Source of the DNA: Bursaphelenchus xylophilus
Lineage: Eukaryota > Nematoda > Chromadorea > Rhabditida > Aphelenchoididae
Assembly: GCA_904066235.2 (NCBI GenBank)
Contig: CAJFCV020000005.1
Coordinates: 2,728,001 to 2,792,000, forward strand
DNA length: 64,000 nt
Direction: 5' to 3'
Shown: in pieces, positions 43,226-55,010 of the stretch
Layout: every line of letters starts with the position of its first letter
Position numbering within the stretch: position 1 is the first letter of the stretch
Notes under the pieces: model-generated
What the model saw: only the letters and a program-made list of their open reading frames with translations
What the model was told of the DNA's origin: nothing
The model's database searches: none
Translations under genes and position numbers: made by a program

Positions 43226-43545
43226 AATCTATGACCTCTATAATAGTCAATGCAGAAGCCATTGATGGGTTGCGAAAAACGTTTACCGTTTTTGCAGAGG
43301 ATTAGTGGAAACATATCCGGCTGATCCTCTATTGTTGCCCGGCCGGATCAGAGAACATGTTTGAAACCCAAAGCTTTGGGGATTACGCGATCTGACAACA
43401 ACAAGATCATGTTTATTTTTGTGAAGCTTTATCGCCGTTGCCTTGAAATTTTTTGATATAAATTTGCAAAGCCATTGTTGGAAGGCCTTTTTTTACGTTT
43501 CTTGATGTCTCTTCATTTTCTGTGGTCTCTACAAAGATTGGGGAA

Positions 43546-43737
43546 TACTAGTCGCGGAAAAAAGTCCTGGGAATTTTCTGCGACTCTGCACTGTGCATGA
43601 ACCCGAAAAGTGCATTTGCACAGTGCAATTTTGTTGATTTTGGCTTATTGTCGCGCGCGATTCGCGCGACAAATCAACTTTTCGGAGCGCGACGGCCGCG
43701 AGAAATTCCCAGGACTTTTTTTCCGCGACTAGTATCT
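43546..43737. repeat. Family E fold-back, about 190 bp
   Basis: ATACTAGTCGCGGAAAAAAG, AGTCCTGGGAATTT at the left and the complements at the right. Two GCAC-N-GTGC sites and the palindrome GTCGCGCGCGATTCGCGCGAC inside. Confidence 0.8.
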
Positions 43738-44515
43738 CAGCTCTTACTGCAATGTACGAGCTGAAATTTTCAGCGATTTATTTGTGGCCTAGGTAGAATG
43801 CATGGCCAAAATTTGAAGAAATTATAAGCCGTGTTGACTACGCAACGCCCAAATATAGTATAAAATCCGCTCAGTCAAGCCCTTGTTTTTTATTGCGTCA
43901 TTTTTTTCCACCTCTCCCTTCCAAAAACCGACTTACTATTGCAGCTAAATCTACAAACTTTCCCACCCGTTTTCAAGCCTTATTTTTGCATGACCACCAC
44001 ATTTATCATACGAATTTCTCGACGCTTAACATAACTTTTATTGCGTTTTTTTTCCCATATCTTTTTGCAGAGAGATTATGTACATAATATACGTTTGTAT
44101 TTGTATTCGTTTTGTAAAATCAATCAGATTAGGCAACATAAAAAAACGATGGGGCAATCGTGCGTTTCACATGCAATTAAACTTGACTTTTTGGCTTTAT
44201 TGAAGGGAAAAGTGACTGAGCACAGAGAACGGAGGGTTCAAACAAAAGTCGAGGGTTCTTCGTTATTGTAATACCCGAAAAAATTTGGAATACCGTAAAT
44301 ATAAGGTAAAATGGAAATATTTTTTTCGTATTTTTGTAGATTACGAAAATAGGCGCTGTAATTTTTTGTTTTGTTTTTTTACTCTTGTCGCAAAAAATTC
44401 GTACAGTAAAATCTCTGCACAACAAATCGCAAAGGATTAAAAAGTATTTGCTACGCTCCTGTGGTCTCTTGTAATTCATTTTGCATAGGTTATTCAATAT
44501 TTTCGCAAATTCTCA

Positions 44516-44976
44516 CAAGGAAATATGGGGTTTGAAGTTACAGATCAAGACATCAATATACCAAAAAATCAAAAAGTTTTTTCTGATTCAGAACATGTAA
44601 AAATTTGCTGCCCAATTTTGGTTTGTAAGGGCGAAAAAACCGTCAGAACTTTTCTCGCAACACCACGCACGGATGTGCCTTTTTGACCATGTTTTTACCA
44701 ATTCAAAAGTTTTGTTTTGAGCTGAAGTAAGCCCTGGCGGCATCTTGACAAGCCTTAAAATACCAAAATTTGATTAATAATAAACCTAAAATAAGATTTC
44801 TAATATAAAAAAGAGGGATTTTCCTGGGTGTTGCGAGAAAAGTCCTGAGGGGTTTTTCGCCCTTACAACCCAAAACTGGGCAGCTAATTTTTGCATATTC
44901 TGAATCAGCAACATTTTGCCATTTTTTTGATATATTTCTCAACCTGTAACCATACCCCATAGAAGTACTTTCCTTG
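44516..44976. mobile_element. Family D TIR element without tRNA-like sequence
   Basis: CAAGGAAATATGGGG to CCCATAGAAGTACTTTCCTTG. Flanks TCA/TGA do not match as a direct duplication. Confidence 0.75.
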
Positions 44977-47625
44977 TGAAATCATTTTTTAGCCCTTCAA
45001 AATCTTTTTTCTCCAAAAATTTACACTAAACCTTGACTGCTCAAACTCCTCTCTTGTTTACCGCCACTCACTTAAAGCCCCCATGCAAACCCCCTCAATC
45101 AGTCCGGCTATGACGCAATTGATCGCTCCGAGCCCACTTTAGCTTTACACCCTCCGGGCAAGACCAAACAAAAACTGATTTTTAAATTTTTGTAGCCAAA
45201 AGCAGCCGCTGAATCTGTTTATTTTTATTTTTGTGAGGTCACGGAACTGATAAGGCTATATAAAGGACAATGGAAAAAAAGCGCGGTCGCTTTATCAGAA
45301 ATTGTTTTTGATTACTGTTACTTTTTACATAAAGGGTTGTTTTTTGCACAGGAATTTTTTTGAAGGAATTTTTGGAATCGGAATTTGAATGAAAAATGCA
45401 AAAATTTTTTTTTATTATTTTTTTTTTGATTTTCAAATTGAAAAATTAATATGTTGTTTGATATATCTAGTACACTGGTCCCACAAAGAATCAAAATTTT
45501 CAACGACAATTTCGAAAAGATAAAGCACAAAAAAAGAAAATTTCTCTAACCGCTCTCTCCATTTTCCATAGTCTCTTGTTTGCAAAGATCATTCGATATC
45601 TCGGCTTCCCTTGCAAATTACGAGCTAAAATTTTCAGTAATTAAATTATAACCGTTGCAGATTATGTGTGTAAAATTTCAAAAAAATATCAAGCATGCTT
45701 CCCCAGGAAAAAACAGTTTTTACCTCTAACATCAAGTACAATATAAATTTTTGAATTCTCCTCAAAGATCGTTCAGCATTTTCAAATTTCCTTCTCCACC
45801 TGCTCAGCTGATCTTTGAATTCGAAAACTTTTTACGGTATCATTTATTATTCGCCATAGTCAATAGAAAACGGGCCATAAATTGCGTATTATGAAACCCA
45901 TAAATTGTGGGGCCGCACCTTGGGCCTGTAATAAAAGTGACCAATAAAAAAGCGGAGGGCGAAAAGCACGCTCCCAGCACGCCAGTCACGGTCTGTTTTC
46001 GGATTTCGTAAGATTATTACTATCATGGTAAATAAGAGAATGGCCAAGGGGTTTTGCGGATATTACACTAGCCGGGGGTGATGAAAGTTGTTGAAAACAG
46101 CGGAATTTGCACCGGAAATATTGTGCAGAATTGTTTATTCGTTCGTGGAGATTGCAGAAATTGCCCTTTTAGCTGATTGAAGACCAAAAATAGAGCTGAA
46201 ACACAATGCCAAGGATTTTGAAAAAGCGCGGGAATTTGAAAATTTGAAAAAAATAAAAGCTTGATTTGCTTAGTAATAGATAAATAATGTATTTTAAACA
46301 TGTCTACTGCAATTTCAGCGATTTTGAAGTTCAAATTTTAGATTTTTTGACATATTTTTCAACTGAGACCCTATGACAAGATAAAAAATCAGGAATATTT
46401 ATGGTTTTTGGCTAAAATTCGATAATGCAATTAACTTTGTTATAATTCAGGGGCATCTCAAAGTATTTTCAGTAATTTTCAAAACGATTTTCGCCGGAAT
46501 TTATCAGAAAATTAAAGTTTTTTTTAGATTTCCCCTATATTTTTGATGACTTTCACATACAATTGCTTATATTTCAATTTTCAACGTTTTATTTTGTCCA
46601 AAAAATCTTCTACTCTACCCTATGACCGATGATATTTACTACAGACTCCATTTGCAGCTGTAAATAAATCTTTGTCCTCGCGAATTTTCCATTTCTCCGT
46701 CGCGATAAGCGCTGATTTTCGACCTCGCTGATGTGTTTTCCCTTCCCCCCACCCACAAGACATTACTTTTACCAGTTGTTTGTAAAGGTCATCGCGCTGT
46801 AAAAATCAGTTATCGCCTGCGAAATGGGGCGAGAGATGATTGGTGTAGCTGACGTCCGTCGAGTGTAAAATGGTAGTAGGGGGATTGATGTTTACCGACA
46901 AAAAGTGTTACTTTAGGAGGTTTTTGGATGGAAAAAGAGTGTGGAAAATGGATGAACATGTAGTACATTGTATACAGAGATTATAGAGAGATATATTTGT
47001 CGTATTTTCATAAGGAATTTTGAGGAAAAATTGAGGAAAATTGAGGGTATATACTCAAAATAAACTTAATATTTTTGGTAACTAGACCATTTCAAATTTG
47101 AATCCATGGCCTTACTATAAATTACAGGTCCAAATTGGTTCAAAAAGGTTGAAAATTACCCAAAAAAGAGCTGCAAACATATTTATTTTTGCGATAGTTT
47201 ACAGTAAAACACATTTTCTGTCATCGTTGTTGACCACGTTTTTTACAAATCTCAAGGGCCCGTTGCAAGAAGAACGGTCACTTGCTCATCTTTAAAAGTC
47301 ATGAGAGCCTTTCATTTCTCGTTCGGCAATCGGTCTGGGTGACAATCAAACTCATTTCGGTCTGTTTTCCAATTCTTTGGTTATAAACAAAAGTGTTGAT
47401 TGTCGAGGAAGTGCAGCAAAGTGATTTTTGAAAATCATTCTACCGTATTTTTATTACCAGACCTAGAACGAGAAATATAGAGAGGTCTTCTATATAATAG
47501 CAAAAATGGTCTCTAACGAACACTTGCAGTAGACAAAAGTCTTAATTTTACACAAAAAGAAACCTAGTTTATAACAACACCTTTTGATGAAAAATTATTT
47601 TTTTTTGTGTTTTTTGACTTTTTGT
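44977..47625. other. Longest repeat-poor stretch between the two genes
   Basis: Apart from a decayed family C piece (45540-45690) it is unlike the rest of the window. 45060-45180, 45850-46075 and 46660-46880 are less AT-rich and could be regulatory. No exon found. Confidence 0.35.
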
Positions 47626-48246
47626 GGCGCTACGACTTTTCAGGTCAGCGACAGTTGGGGTCAACAAAGGTTGTAGGAAGAGCCTACGAGATCTGAAAAA
47701 ACCCCTTGAATAGTCGGCGGACGCTCGGCGAAGGCTCGGCGGAGACTTGGCAAAAACGGAGCTACGGCTTTTCGGGTCAAGAATACTATAGACCGCCTCA
47801 GTTCATCGTTGTATGCATGGGGAGGTTAGGAGAAGGCTTACTTTGTTAGTTAGTAGAACTATTATAATAAAATTGATCGTGTCCTACGATAGCTTATTAT
47901 CTATATATTTTGAAGTATTTTCCATGTACTCACATCAATAATATCTAGATAAAAGTTACGGATCTTCGTTTTTCCCCCCAAATTTTGGTCTTTTATTATA
48001 CATGTTACAATAACTCAGGATGGAGAAAACTAACGTTAGTAGTAGCTAAAATTAGGAAAAGTAGGCACTTTAAAGTCTTCGCCAAGTCTCCGCCGAGCTT
48101 CGCCAAGTCTCCGCCGAGCATCCAACGGCCTTTTCCGGCCTTGTAGGCACTTCTTACAACTTTTTTTTGAGTATTCACCTTTCCTACGCCCCGTATCGAT
48201 CAATTTTATATTGACCCGAACTGCCGTCGACCCGAAAAGTCTGGAC
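47626..48246. repeat. Family G element, longest copy
   Basis: GGCGCTACGACTTTTCAGG at the left. The right arm in reverse has CGCCAAGTCTCCGCCGAGC twice, CTACGCCCCGTATCGATC and GTCGACCCGAAAAG. Confidence 0.75.
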
Positions 48247-48949
48247 GCGATTTTTTGTGTTTTTGAGACTTTTTGTAACAATCTTTGACTGTAGTTTTAT
48301 TTTTGGGTGTTCTATCGTCGGCAATGATTCCTACAGATCTTTGAAATTGAAGGAACCTTCATTTTACCAGACTTTTAAATATGTCACCTCAAAAAACCTC
48401 TCTTTTTTGCAACTTCTCTTGGTAAACATCAGGTGTTAATGTTCGTAAAAGTGCAGCTATTCTAATCCGCAATTTTTGTCGGTGATTTTGCGCCTAATCT
48501 CTATTTCCAGATGTAATTTTTTTGAGAAAGCTCAAAATTTGAGCCTTTTCCTTCCTAGTTGTTTATATTGCCATTGTAATCTATCCCCCGAGGCCAAAGA
48601 ATGAAATTTTCTCTTGAATCGGGCCACTGGGGCCGCTGAAAGTGCATGGACCTCACAAATTTCCCATTTCCCGTTCCAGAAAAGCGAAAAAAGTCGCTCG
48701 AAAAAAAGGGATATTATTTACCTTACCATGGCCGTTCGCTTACTCAGCCCCAGGGCAAAGATCGGTGACGCCGTGGAGCGGTGTTTTTCTCTCTCTTTTT
48801 TCTCCCCGTCTTGTCCGTCTTCTTCACGTATTCCACTTCCGAATGGGGTTATGCGTCGCGCGCTGAGCGGTCATCTTTTGTTTCGCAAGGAGATTCCCCC
48901 GTTCCGAATTCGGTTTTGTTCGTCGTTTTGCGAACGCTCGAATGTTCCC

Positions 48950-49082
48950 TGACGTCGTGAGGTCAAAATTCGAAGCTTACATAGAGAGTATATAAAGCGG
49001 GTGAGGGTGAGAGCGTTTTCGTTTACGACAAATGAAATTTACGACTTTGGCGGGGGCTTTCTCTTTTTTTCTCATTTTCTGA
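48950..49082 (+). promoter_or_regulatory. Promoter-like segment (TATA box) with a tiny ORF
   Basis: TATATAAA at 48989-48996 follows TGACGTCGTGAGGTCA (CRE-like and nuclear-receptor-like half-sites) at 48950-48965. Downstream ATG at 49032 opens MKFTTLAGAFSFFLIF then stops. The surroundings (48600-49050) are less AT-rich and not repeated in the window. A target gene cannot be assigned. Confidence 0.25.
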
Positions 49083-49424
49083 AAAAAATCAATCTTTTCG
49101 GCCTCAAATATTTAGGTTTTTGTGTCGCCACACATTGCCAACATTCGTATTTTACCTTTCAAATCGATTTTAGCCTATAAATCAGAAGATACGAACAAAA
49201 AAAGGAGTAATTTTTGAGACAACCCTTTTTTGACCATGTATAAGATCGAGCGGAAAATTCTCAAAGTGAACCGCTCCGATTTTCTTCAAATTTTGCAGGC
49301 TCGACCTACCTAGTATACGCAATAAATAGTCAAAATTTTAGCGCACGGCTTGTAGTAACAGCCGAGATATTCAACGATCTTTGCGAACAAAAGATTGTGG
49401 GAAATGAGAAGAGATTGCCGGAGA

Positions 49425-49605
49425 AAAAGACCTCGCCAAGTCTCCGCCAAGCCTTCGCCAAGTGTCCGCCGAGCATCCAACGGCTTTGCCAGGCGCCGTG
49501 GGCACTTTCTACAACCTTTTTTTGAGTATCCACTGGGCTCTACGCCCGTATCGATCGATTTTGTGTTGACCCGAACGGTAGTCGACCCGAAAAGTTGGGC
49601 TCAAA
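49425..49605 (-). repeat. Family G, partial, reverse
   Basis: CTCGCCAAGTCTCCGCC, GGGCACTTTCTACAACC, CGTATCGATCGATTTTGTG and GTAGTCGACCCGAAAAG. Confidence 0.75.
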
Positions 49606-49662
49606 GTTTGAACCCGCAGTAATCATTTTTCTTTGCATTTTTCTTGCGTCCGGTACTGTCTA

Positions 49663-49910
49663 CAGTGGGGGACCTGATTCAGTAGCAAAAAACGAACCAT
49701 TTTGCATCCAGGAAGTATAAAAAATGTGGCAAAATACCTCCCTCTCCAAGTGAAAAAACTCAGGTTTCAAAAGCGCTCCCGCTCTTTTTGTGAGGGAGCC
49801 CTTCAAAACGAAGTTTTTTTCCCTTGAAGAGGGAGGTATTTTGCCACATTTTTGATACTTCCCGGATGCAAAATGGTACGTTTTTTGCCACTGGATAAGG
49901 TCCCCCACTG
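49663..49910. mobile_element. Family B TA-element
   Basis: CAGTGGGGGACCTGATTCAG to GATAAGGTCCCCCACTG, flanked by TA. Confidence 0.87.
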
Positions 49911-50747
49911 TAGCTGCTCAACAGGATTTATCCAAGTCACGGTGTCTAGCAGCCTTTTTTTACTCAGTAGCCGCTTTGTTATCTGTTTACGAAATCTTTT
50001 TTACGACCACTTTTCTGATTCCAGATCAACAACCACCCTCAAACCCCCCTTTTCCCTTGTATTTCCAGACTTTACGTGACGTTTGACCACTATTCGAGCT
50101 GTTGCTGTTATATTATATTATACAACAAGCAAACGCGAAAAGCGGGGTATATAGTTTTTTTTACGTTTCCCACCTGTTTTTTAGCTGATTAAAGCGCTTT
50201 TATATCAGCTGGATATCCGCTCTTTGGTCTGTGATGAGTTAATTTTTCGAAAAAAGAATTCTAATATCGGATTCAATGCAGCAAACACATTAGGCATTCA
50301 GCATGTGCAAGGGAGCTCTTTGAATAATGAATAATGCCTCGGGGCATGAGAAGTGGCATTTCAAAAAACGGAATTTTTTAATTTTCAAGTGTAACAAAGC
50401 CAAGGAGTGTTTCAAAATGTGGGATTTGAGGAAGATTAAACCGCTTTACAGAGTTGGCAAAGACGTAAAAGGGCATTTAGTACTGTTTAGGGCTAAAAAA
50501 GTTGTTTGCAAAATTTTGAAAACACTTATCTTTTGCAAAAAAAAGTGGTTGTTGATAGATATATCTTGAATTGCAATACAAAAACCGCCTAGAATTAGGC
50601 TAGAAAATACTGTGATCAATTAAAATTTCGGCTGGAACTACTGTATATTTCAGTCATCATGATTACATATGCAGATATAAATTTACAGGCAGTAAAGTCG
50701 TGTAGCTAAACATTCTTTAGTAGAAGTTAACTTTGCTTCTTGTTCTA

Positions 50748-50962
50748 TAGTGATGGACTTGATCCAGTGGCAAAACACGTACCCTTTTGCATCCGGGAAG
50801 CGTCAAAAAATGCGGCAAAATGCCTCCCCCTCCCACTAAAAAAATCTTCGTTTTGAAGGCGGAGTTTTTTTCACTTGGACAGGGAGGCATTTTGCTACAT
50901 TTTTTGATACTTCCGGGATGCAAAATGGTCCGTTTTTTGCCACTGGATCAGGTCCGTCACTG
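50748..50962. mobile_element. Family B TA-element
   Basis: TAGTGATGGACTTGATCCAG to GATCAGGTCCGTCACTG, flanked by TA. Confidence 0.85.
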
Positions 50963-51003
50963 TAGATTACGAGAAGAAAATCGTAATTCTAATCGGAAAA
51001 TGT

Positions 51004-51040
51004 GGGCTGCCCGCAAAGTGAATGCAAAAAAGTGTCATGA
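51004..51040 (-). repeat. Stray family F unit
   Basis: GGGCTGCCCGCAAAGTGAATGC followed by GTCATGACGCCGAA resembles the right arm and right flank of the 950-1570 array (CTGCCCGCAAAGTG, GTCGCGACGCCGAA). Confidence 0.55.
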
Positions 51041-51751
51041 CGCCGAAAAAAATCATTGCTTATTGTCCCAATAACCACTAGAAAAATTTACTGTGACATT
51101 TGTGTGCTGAAAATTATTTTACAATTTGCAACTTTTTCGACTTTGTTGTCAGGGCACAAAACAAAAAAAATTTTTTTTTTTTTACCCTTTAGTTCAAAAC
51201 TAGCTCTAATAGCGCTTCAAAAAAAGCAATTGTTTGAAACAAACCCCTTTATTTTTTCATTTCCAAAATTACTGTATGTCTATTTACAGCGAACAGCCAT
51301 CTGTTATTTGCACTTTTATCCCTCTCTCTCTGCTAAGCTTTTCCCCACCAAACCAACTGTCTAAACTCCCGAATTCCCTCATTTATAAATCTTGATCGCC
51401 CTTTGTCGCAACGTTCTCATGATCCTTGAAATAATGGCTGTAAATCGGTTGTCTGCAGATTATGACCCAATTTTATCGCCCTCCCCGTGACCGAGATTAA
51501 TGATCGGCCCCTCGTTCAGATCCCGGTCCAAAGAACATTCGGCCGAAATTCGAAGAAAAAAGTTTTAAAAAAAAATAGAGCGACAAATAGGAGACGCGTG
51601 AAAAAAAAGCAAAATAGATCCCTCGAGGGAAAAAAAGTTTGCTAAATTTAGAAAATAGACGTAAAATTTGAAGGGTGGGGATTGGGAAATTGGATTTACT
51701 CAACAGTTCAAGGTCCAGTTACTATGAAATCCATCGAAAGAGACCCCGAAG

Positions 51752-52205
51752 GGTAATCGATGGCGTAGATTCCAAAAATCATATTCCTTTTTTTCTGATT
51801 CTGACTTTTTTCCTTAAGTAGTAATGTTAAAAAGTAATTTTTTGAAATTTTTCTAAAAATACTGGATTTAGGGGTTTTCGAGGGTGCTGATTTCGAAAAT
51901 AACATTCGTTTTTTAGATAGTTACTTTTTTCCTTAAGTTCGAAATCAGCACCCTCGATAACCCCTAAATCGAGTATTTTTGGAAAATTTTCAAGAAATTA
52001 CTTTTTAACACTACTGTTTAAAGAAAACTAGTAAACTTCAGAAAAAATGAACCCGAAATTCGAAACCAGCACCCTCGAAAACCCCTAAATCGACTATTTT
52101 TAGAAAAAATCCAAAAAATTACTTTTTAACATTACTACTAAAGGAAAAAAGTAAGAATCAGAAAAAAACGAATATGGTTTTTGGAATCTACGCCATCGAT
52201 TACCC
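51752..52205. repeat. Family I palindromic element
   Basis: GGTAATCGATGGCGTAGATTC at the left, inverted at the right. Interior modules CGAGGGTGCTGATTTCGAA and CCTTAAGTAGTAATGTTAAAAAG recur in both orientations. Confidence 0.8.
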
Positions 52206-54251
52206 TATTCTTGACCTTTTCGGCCATTTCGGGGAAACATGGAAAACCAGTTACTATGGGATACTATATGTGTGTTTATCATCGTAAAAATAGTTAATCT
52301 TGTAAAGCGAAGCCATAAAGTCGGGGAGAAACGTTTCTTTCAAACGATTTTTTCCTCCGAAAATATTACATTTTTATGGCGAAAATAGAATTTTTTGGCC
52401 GTGATTTGGCTAAAATACGGGGAAAAAGTGTCTTTTGCTCTTTGATGGGCCTGAAAAGTCAGGTAAATCCGGTTTACAAGAGATGTAAATATTTAAAAAT
52501 TTTATGAAGATACGTTTTCGACAATATTCTCCTTTTTTTCTACTACTAATTATGTAAATACCATGTGCTTTTACTCGGGTTTGACGTGAATTCCCCGATA
52601 AATTTAGAAAATTAAATAATCATCTTTTGAGATTTTCGTATCGCTTTACAAGAAGATTACAAAAAAAAACTACTTTTTTATTTTTTCAATTGCTGCTTCT
52701 AATAAGGCTTCTAAAAATAATTTTAGCGATTTTTTAACAAAAAAAATTTTTTTTTTTTATTTTTTTACCAAAAATTGTTACAAAAATACCCACAATTATT
52801 TGTTGCAACACTACTATAATTACTTTTTATCACTTTTTACACTCTTTACATCATCTCTCTCCCCTTATTTTGCACTTTTCCCCAGGCTTTTCCATCTTCC
52901 GCGTATTTTGTTTTCCCCCGGCGAAAAACAACACAATTTTCATGTGACTACATCTCTCTAATCTATGATACATTTAGCGCAAAAAACCCCTCCTACTTTA
53001 CAACCGGCCAAAAGTTATTTTGGACACGACTTCGAAATGGGATTAGGAGAGCAATTCTTCGCGGGTTCGTCACAATTTTGGGCCCTAATCGCTATTTTAC
53101 GCCCAATTTTGCGGATGATTTGTTTGGTGGATGCGGATTAGGTAACGGAAATGGTAGGGAGCTTCGGATGTGAGTGGGTTCGAAGATTCTAGGGCAGTAA
53201 ATTTGCATAGAAAACTGAAAATTTATATTAATGTACCTAGTATAACATTATACCAAAAAAAGTGGGAAACCGATATAAAAATGTCAAATTTATGTAGCAA
53301 CAGAACTCATTATGACCTAAAATTTAATTTCTACCTTATTTTTACTTTTTCCATCCGCTTCCGGCGATTCCTAGGGCGCAGCTCGCGCCCACGTAAATTT
53401 TAATTATACCGCTTTTATCGCTATTTTTTTGAATTGGGGGTTGGAAATTGGCCCTCCAGAAAGCTATAGATTCGATTTTTTAATTTAATTTTGTAGAATT
53501 TTACATTTTTTCACTTGGCAAGCTGCGCCCTGGGATAATAAAAATGACGTCATTGAGGGTAAAATTTGGGGTTTATATGGAGTATAGGACCTGTAATGTC
53601 AATTCCTATCAATTTTATGCATTTAAGACGCTGTATTTACGGTATTTTTATCCGCGAGCTGCGCCCTATGATTTTTCAAAAAACCCGGAAAATCGAAATT
53701 TTTTCGATTAGACAATAGAATAGACCCAAAAATAGCTCGAATCGAGTTGCACGTGTCCATTTTTTTCATCGCTCCTACTGTATTCTGTGTTATTTTTGTA
53801 CAAAAGACGGAAAATTTGTTTAAAAAAAGTTCCGGAATGTCTGAATCGGCCGCGTATTTTTATCCGGGCGTTTTTTTGTAAACTCAGCTGACATTCCGCA
53901 AGAAAAAACACTACCTTCCGAAAATCCGCGGCCTGGTACGACGGAGCGACAAAATGCGGAGGATTTTAACATTTGGAGCCGTCATTCGGGCCGGCCAATG
54001 ACCAGAGGGCAGTCGGGCGGGCGGCTTGAGTGACCGGCGGTTCTTGACGCCTCGTTTGGAGGGCTGGTTATTCGATTTTTACGGGGGATTTTCTGGAAAA
54101 AGTCAAAAATTTGTGGAAAAAGTTGAATTTTTGGGTAAATTACAGTAAGCCTTACTGTAATTTTGATAGAATTTGACAGCAGGAGGCTGTATATTTAATT
54201 CTAAATGGTTTGAATTTCAAATTTTTAGTATTTAAGTCCATTTTTAGTTAA
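52206..54251. other. Gene-free, mostly repeat-poor DNA
   Basis: 52850-53170 is less AT-rich. GCTGCGCCC or its complement recurs at 53372, 53522 and 53656. No coding signal. Confidence 0.35.
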
Positions 54252-54626
54252 ATTTTCGCACAGTGCAGTGACCAAATTTTCGACCGGTAATTTCTCCCCA
54301 AATACCAAGCATATCAAAAAAAATTTTTTACCATCTGATAGCCTTCCAAATACTCTATGAAAATGGCAAAACAAAATTTTTAATTTCGCCAACATTCGCG
54401 ACAAATCGCCAGATGAATCTGAACCCACTGCACTGTGCGATCCCAGTTCTACGTGCGTTTTGAGCAAAAAAAATCGAAATAAAAGTGTAAATAGTGGGGT
54501 GGGATTACACCGAATGCACTTTTCACCGTCAATATTTATCGTAATTTTAGCCGTTTTCGGCACGGCATGTTTTTTTCCGCCCGCACCGTGCAAACAAACA
54601 GGCCAGCAGCGGCGAGGTGAGTTTCA

Positions 54627-55010
54627 TGCACGGTGCGGTCGGAAGTGAGGGCCGCACCGTGCAGCGCGAAGAGATTTTGGTCCTACTGCACTGTGCGGAG
54701 GAAAGATTTGTGTTTCAACCGCACTGTGCACTGAAAAACGTTTTTCTGCACTGTGCAATTTTTCAATTTCTATCGCAGTTTCTGCACTGTGCAATTTTTC
54801 AGCCTTTATCGCAGTTTCTGCACGGTGCGGTCGGAAGTGAGGGCCGCACCGTGCAGCGCAAAGAGATTTTGGTCTTGCTGCACTGTGCGGAGAAAAGATT
54901 TGTGTTTCCACTGCACTGTGCACTGAAAAACGTTTTTCTGCACTGTGCAATTTTTATCGCAGTTTTGGCACTGTGCAATCTTTATCGCAGTTTCTGCACT
55001 GTGCAATTTT
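54627..55010 (+). repeat. Tandem duplication inside the array, period about 192 bp
   Basis: TGCACGGTGCGGTCGGAAG starts at 54627 and 54819. The order GAAGAGATTTTGGTC / AAAGAGATTTTGGTC, GAAAGATTTGTGTTTC, GAAAAACGTTTTTCTG is repeated. Confidence 0.85.

Noticed and set aside
48614..48952. 112-codon plus-strand frame
   Set aside because: Ser-rich, no domain, competing frame of 74 codons; more likely non-coding island DNA.
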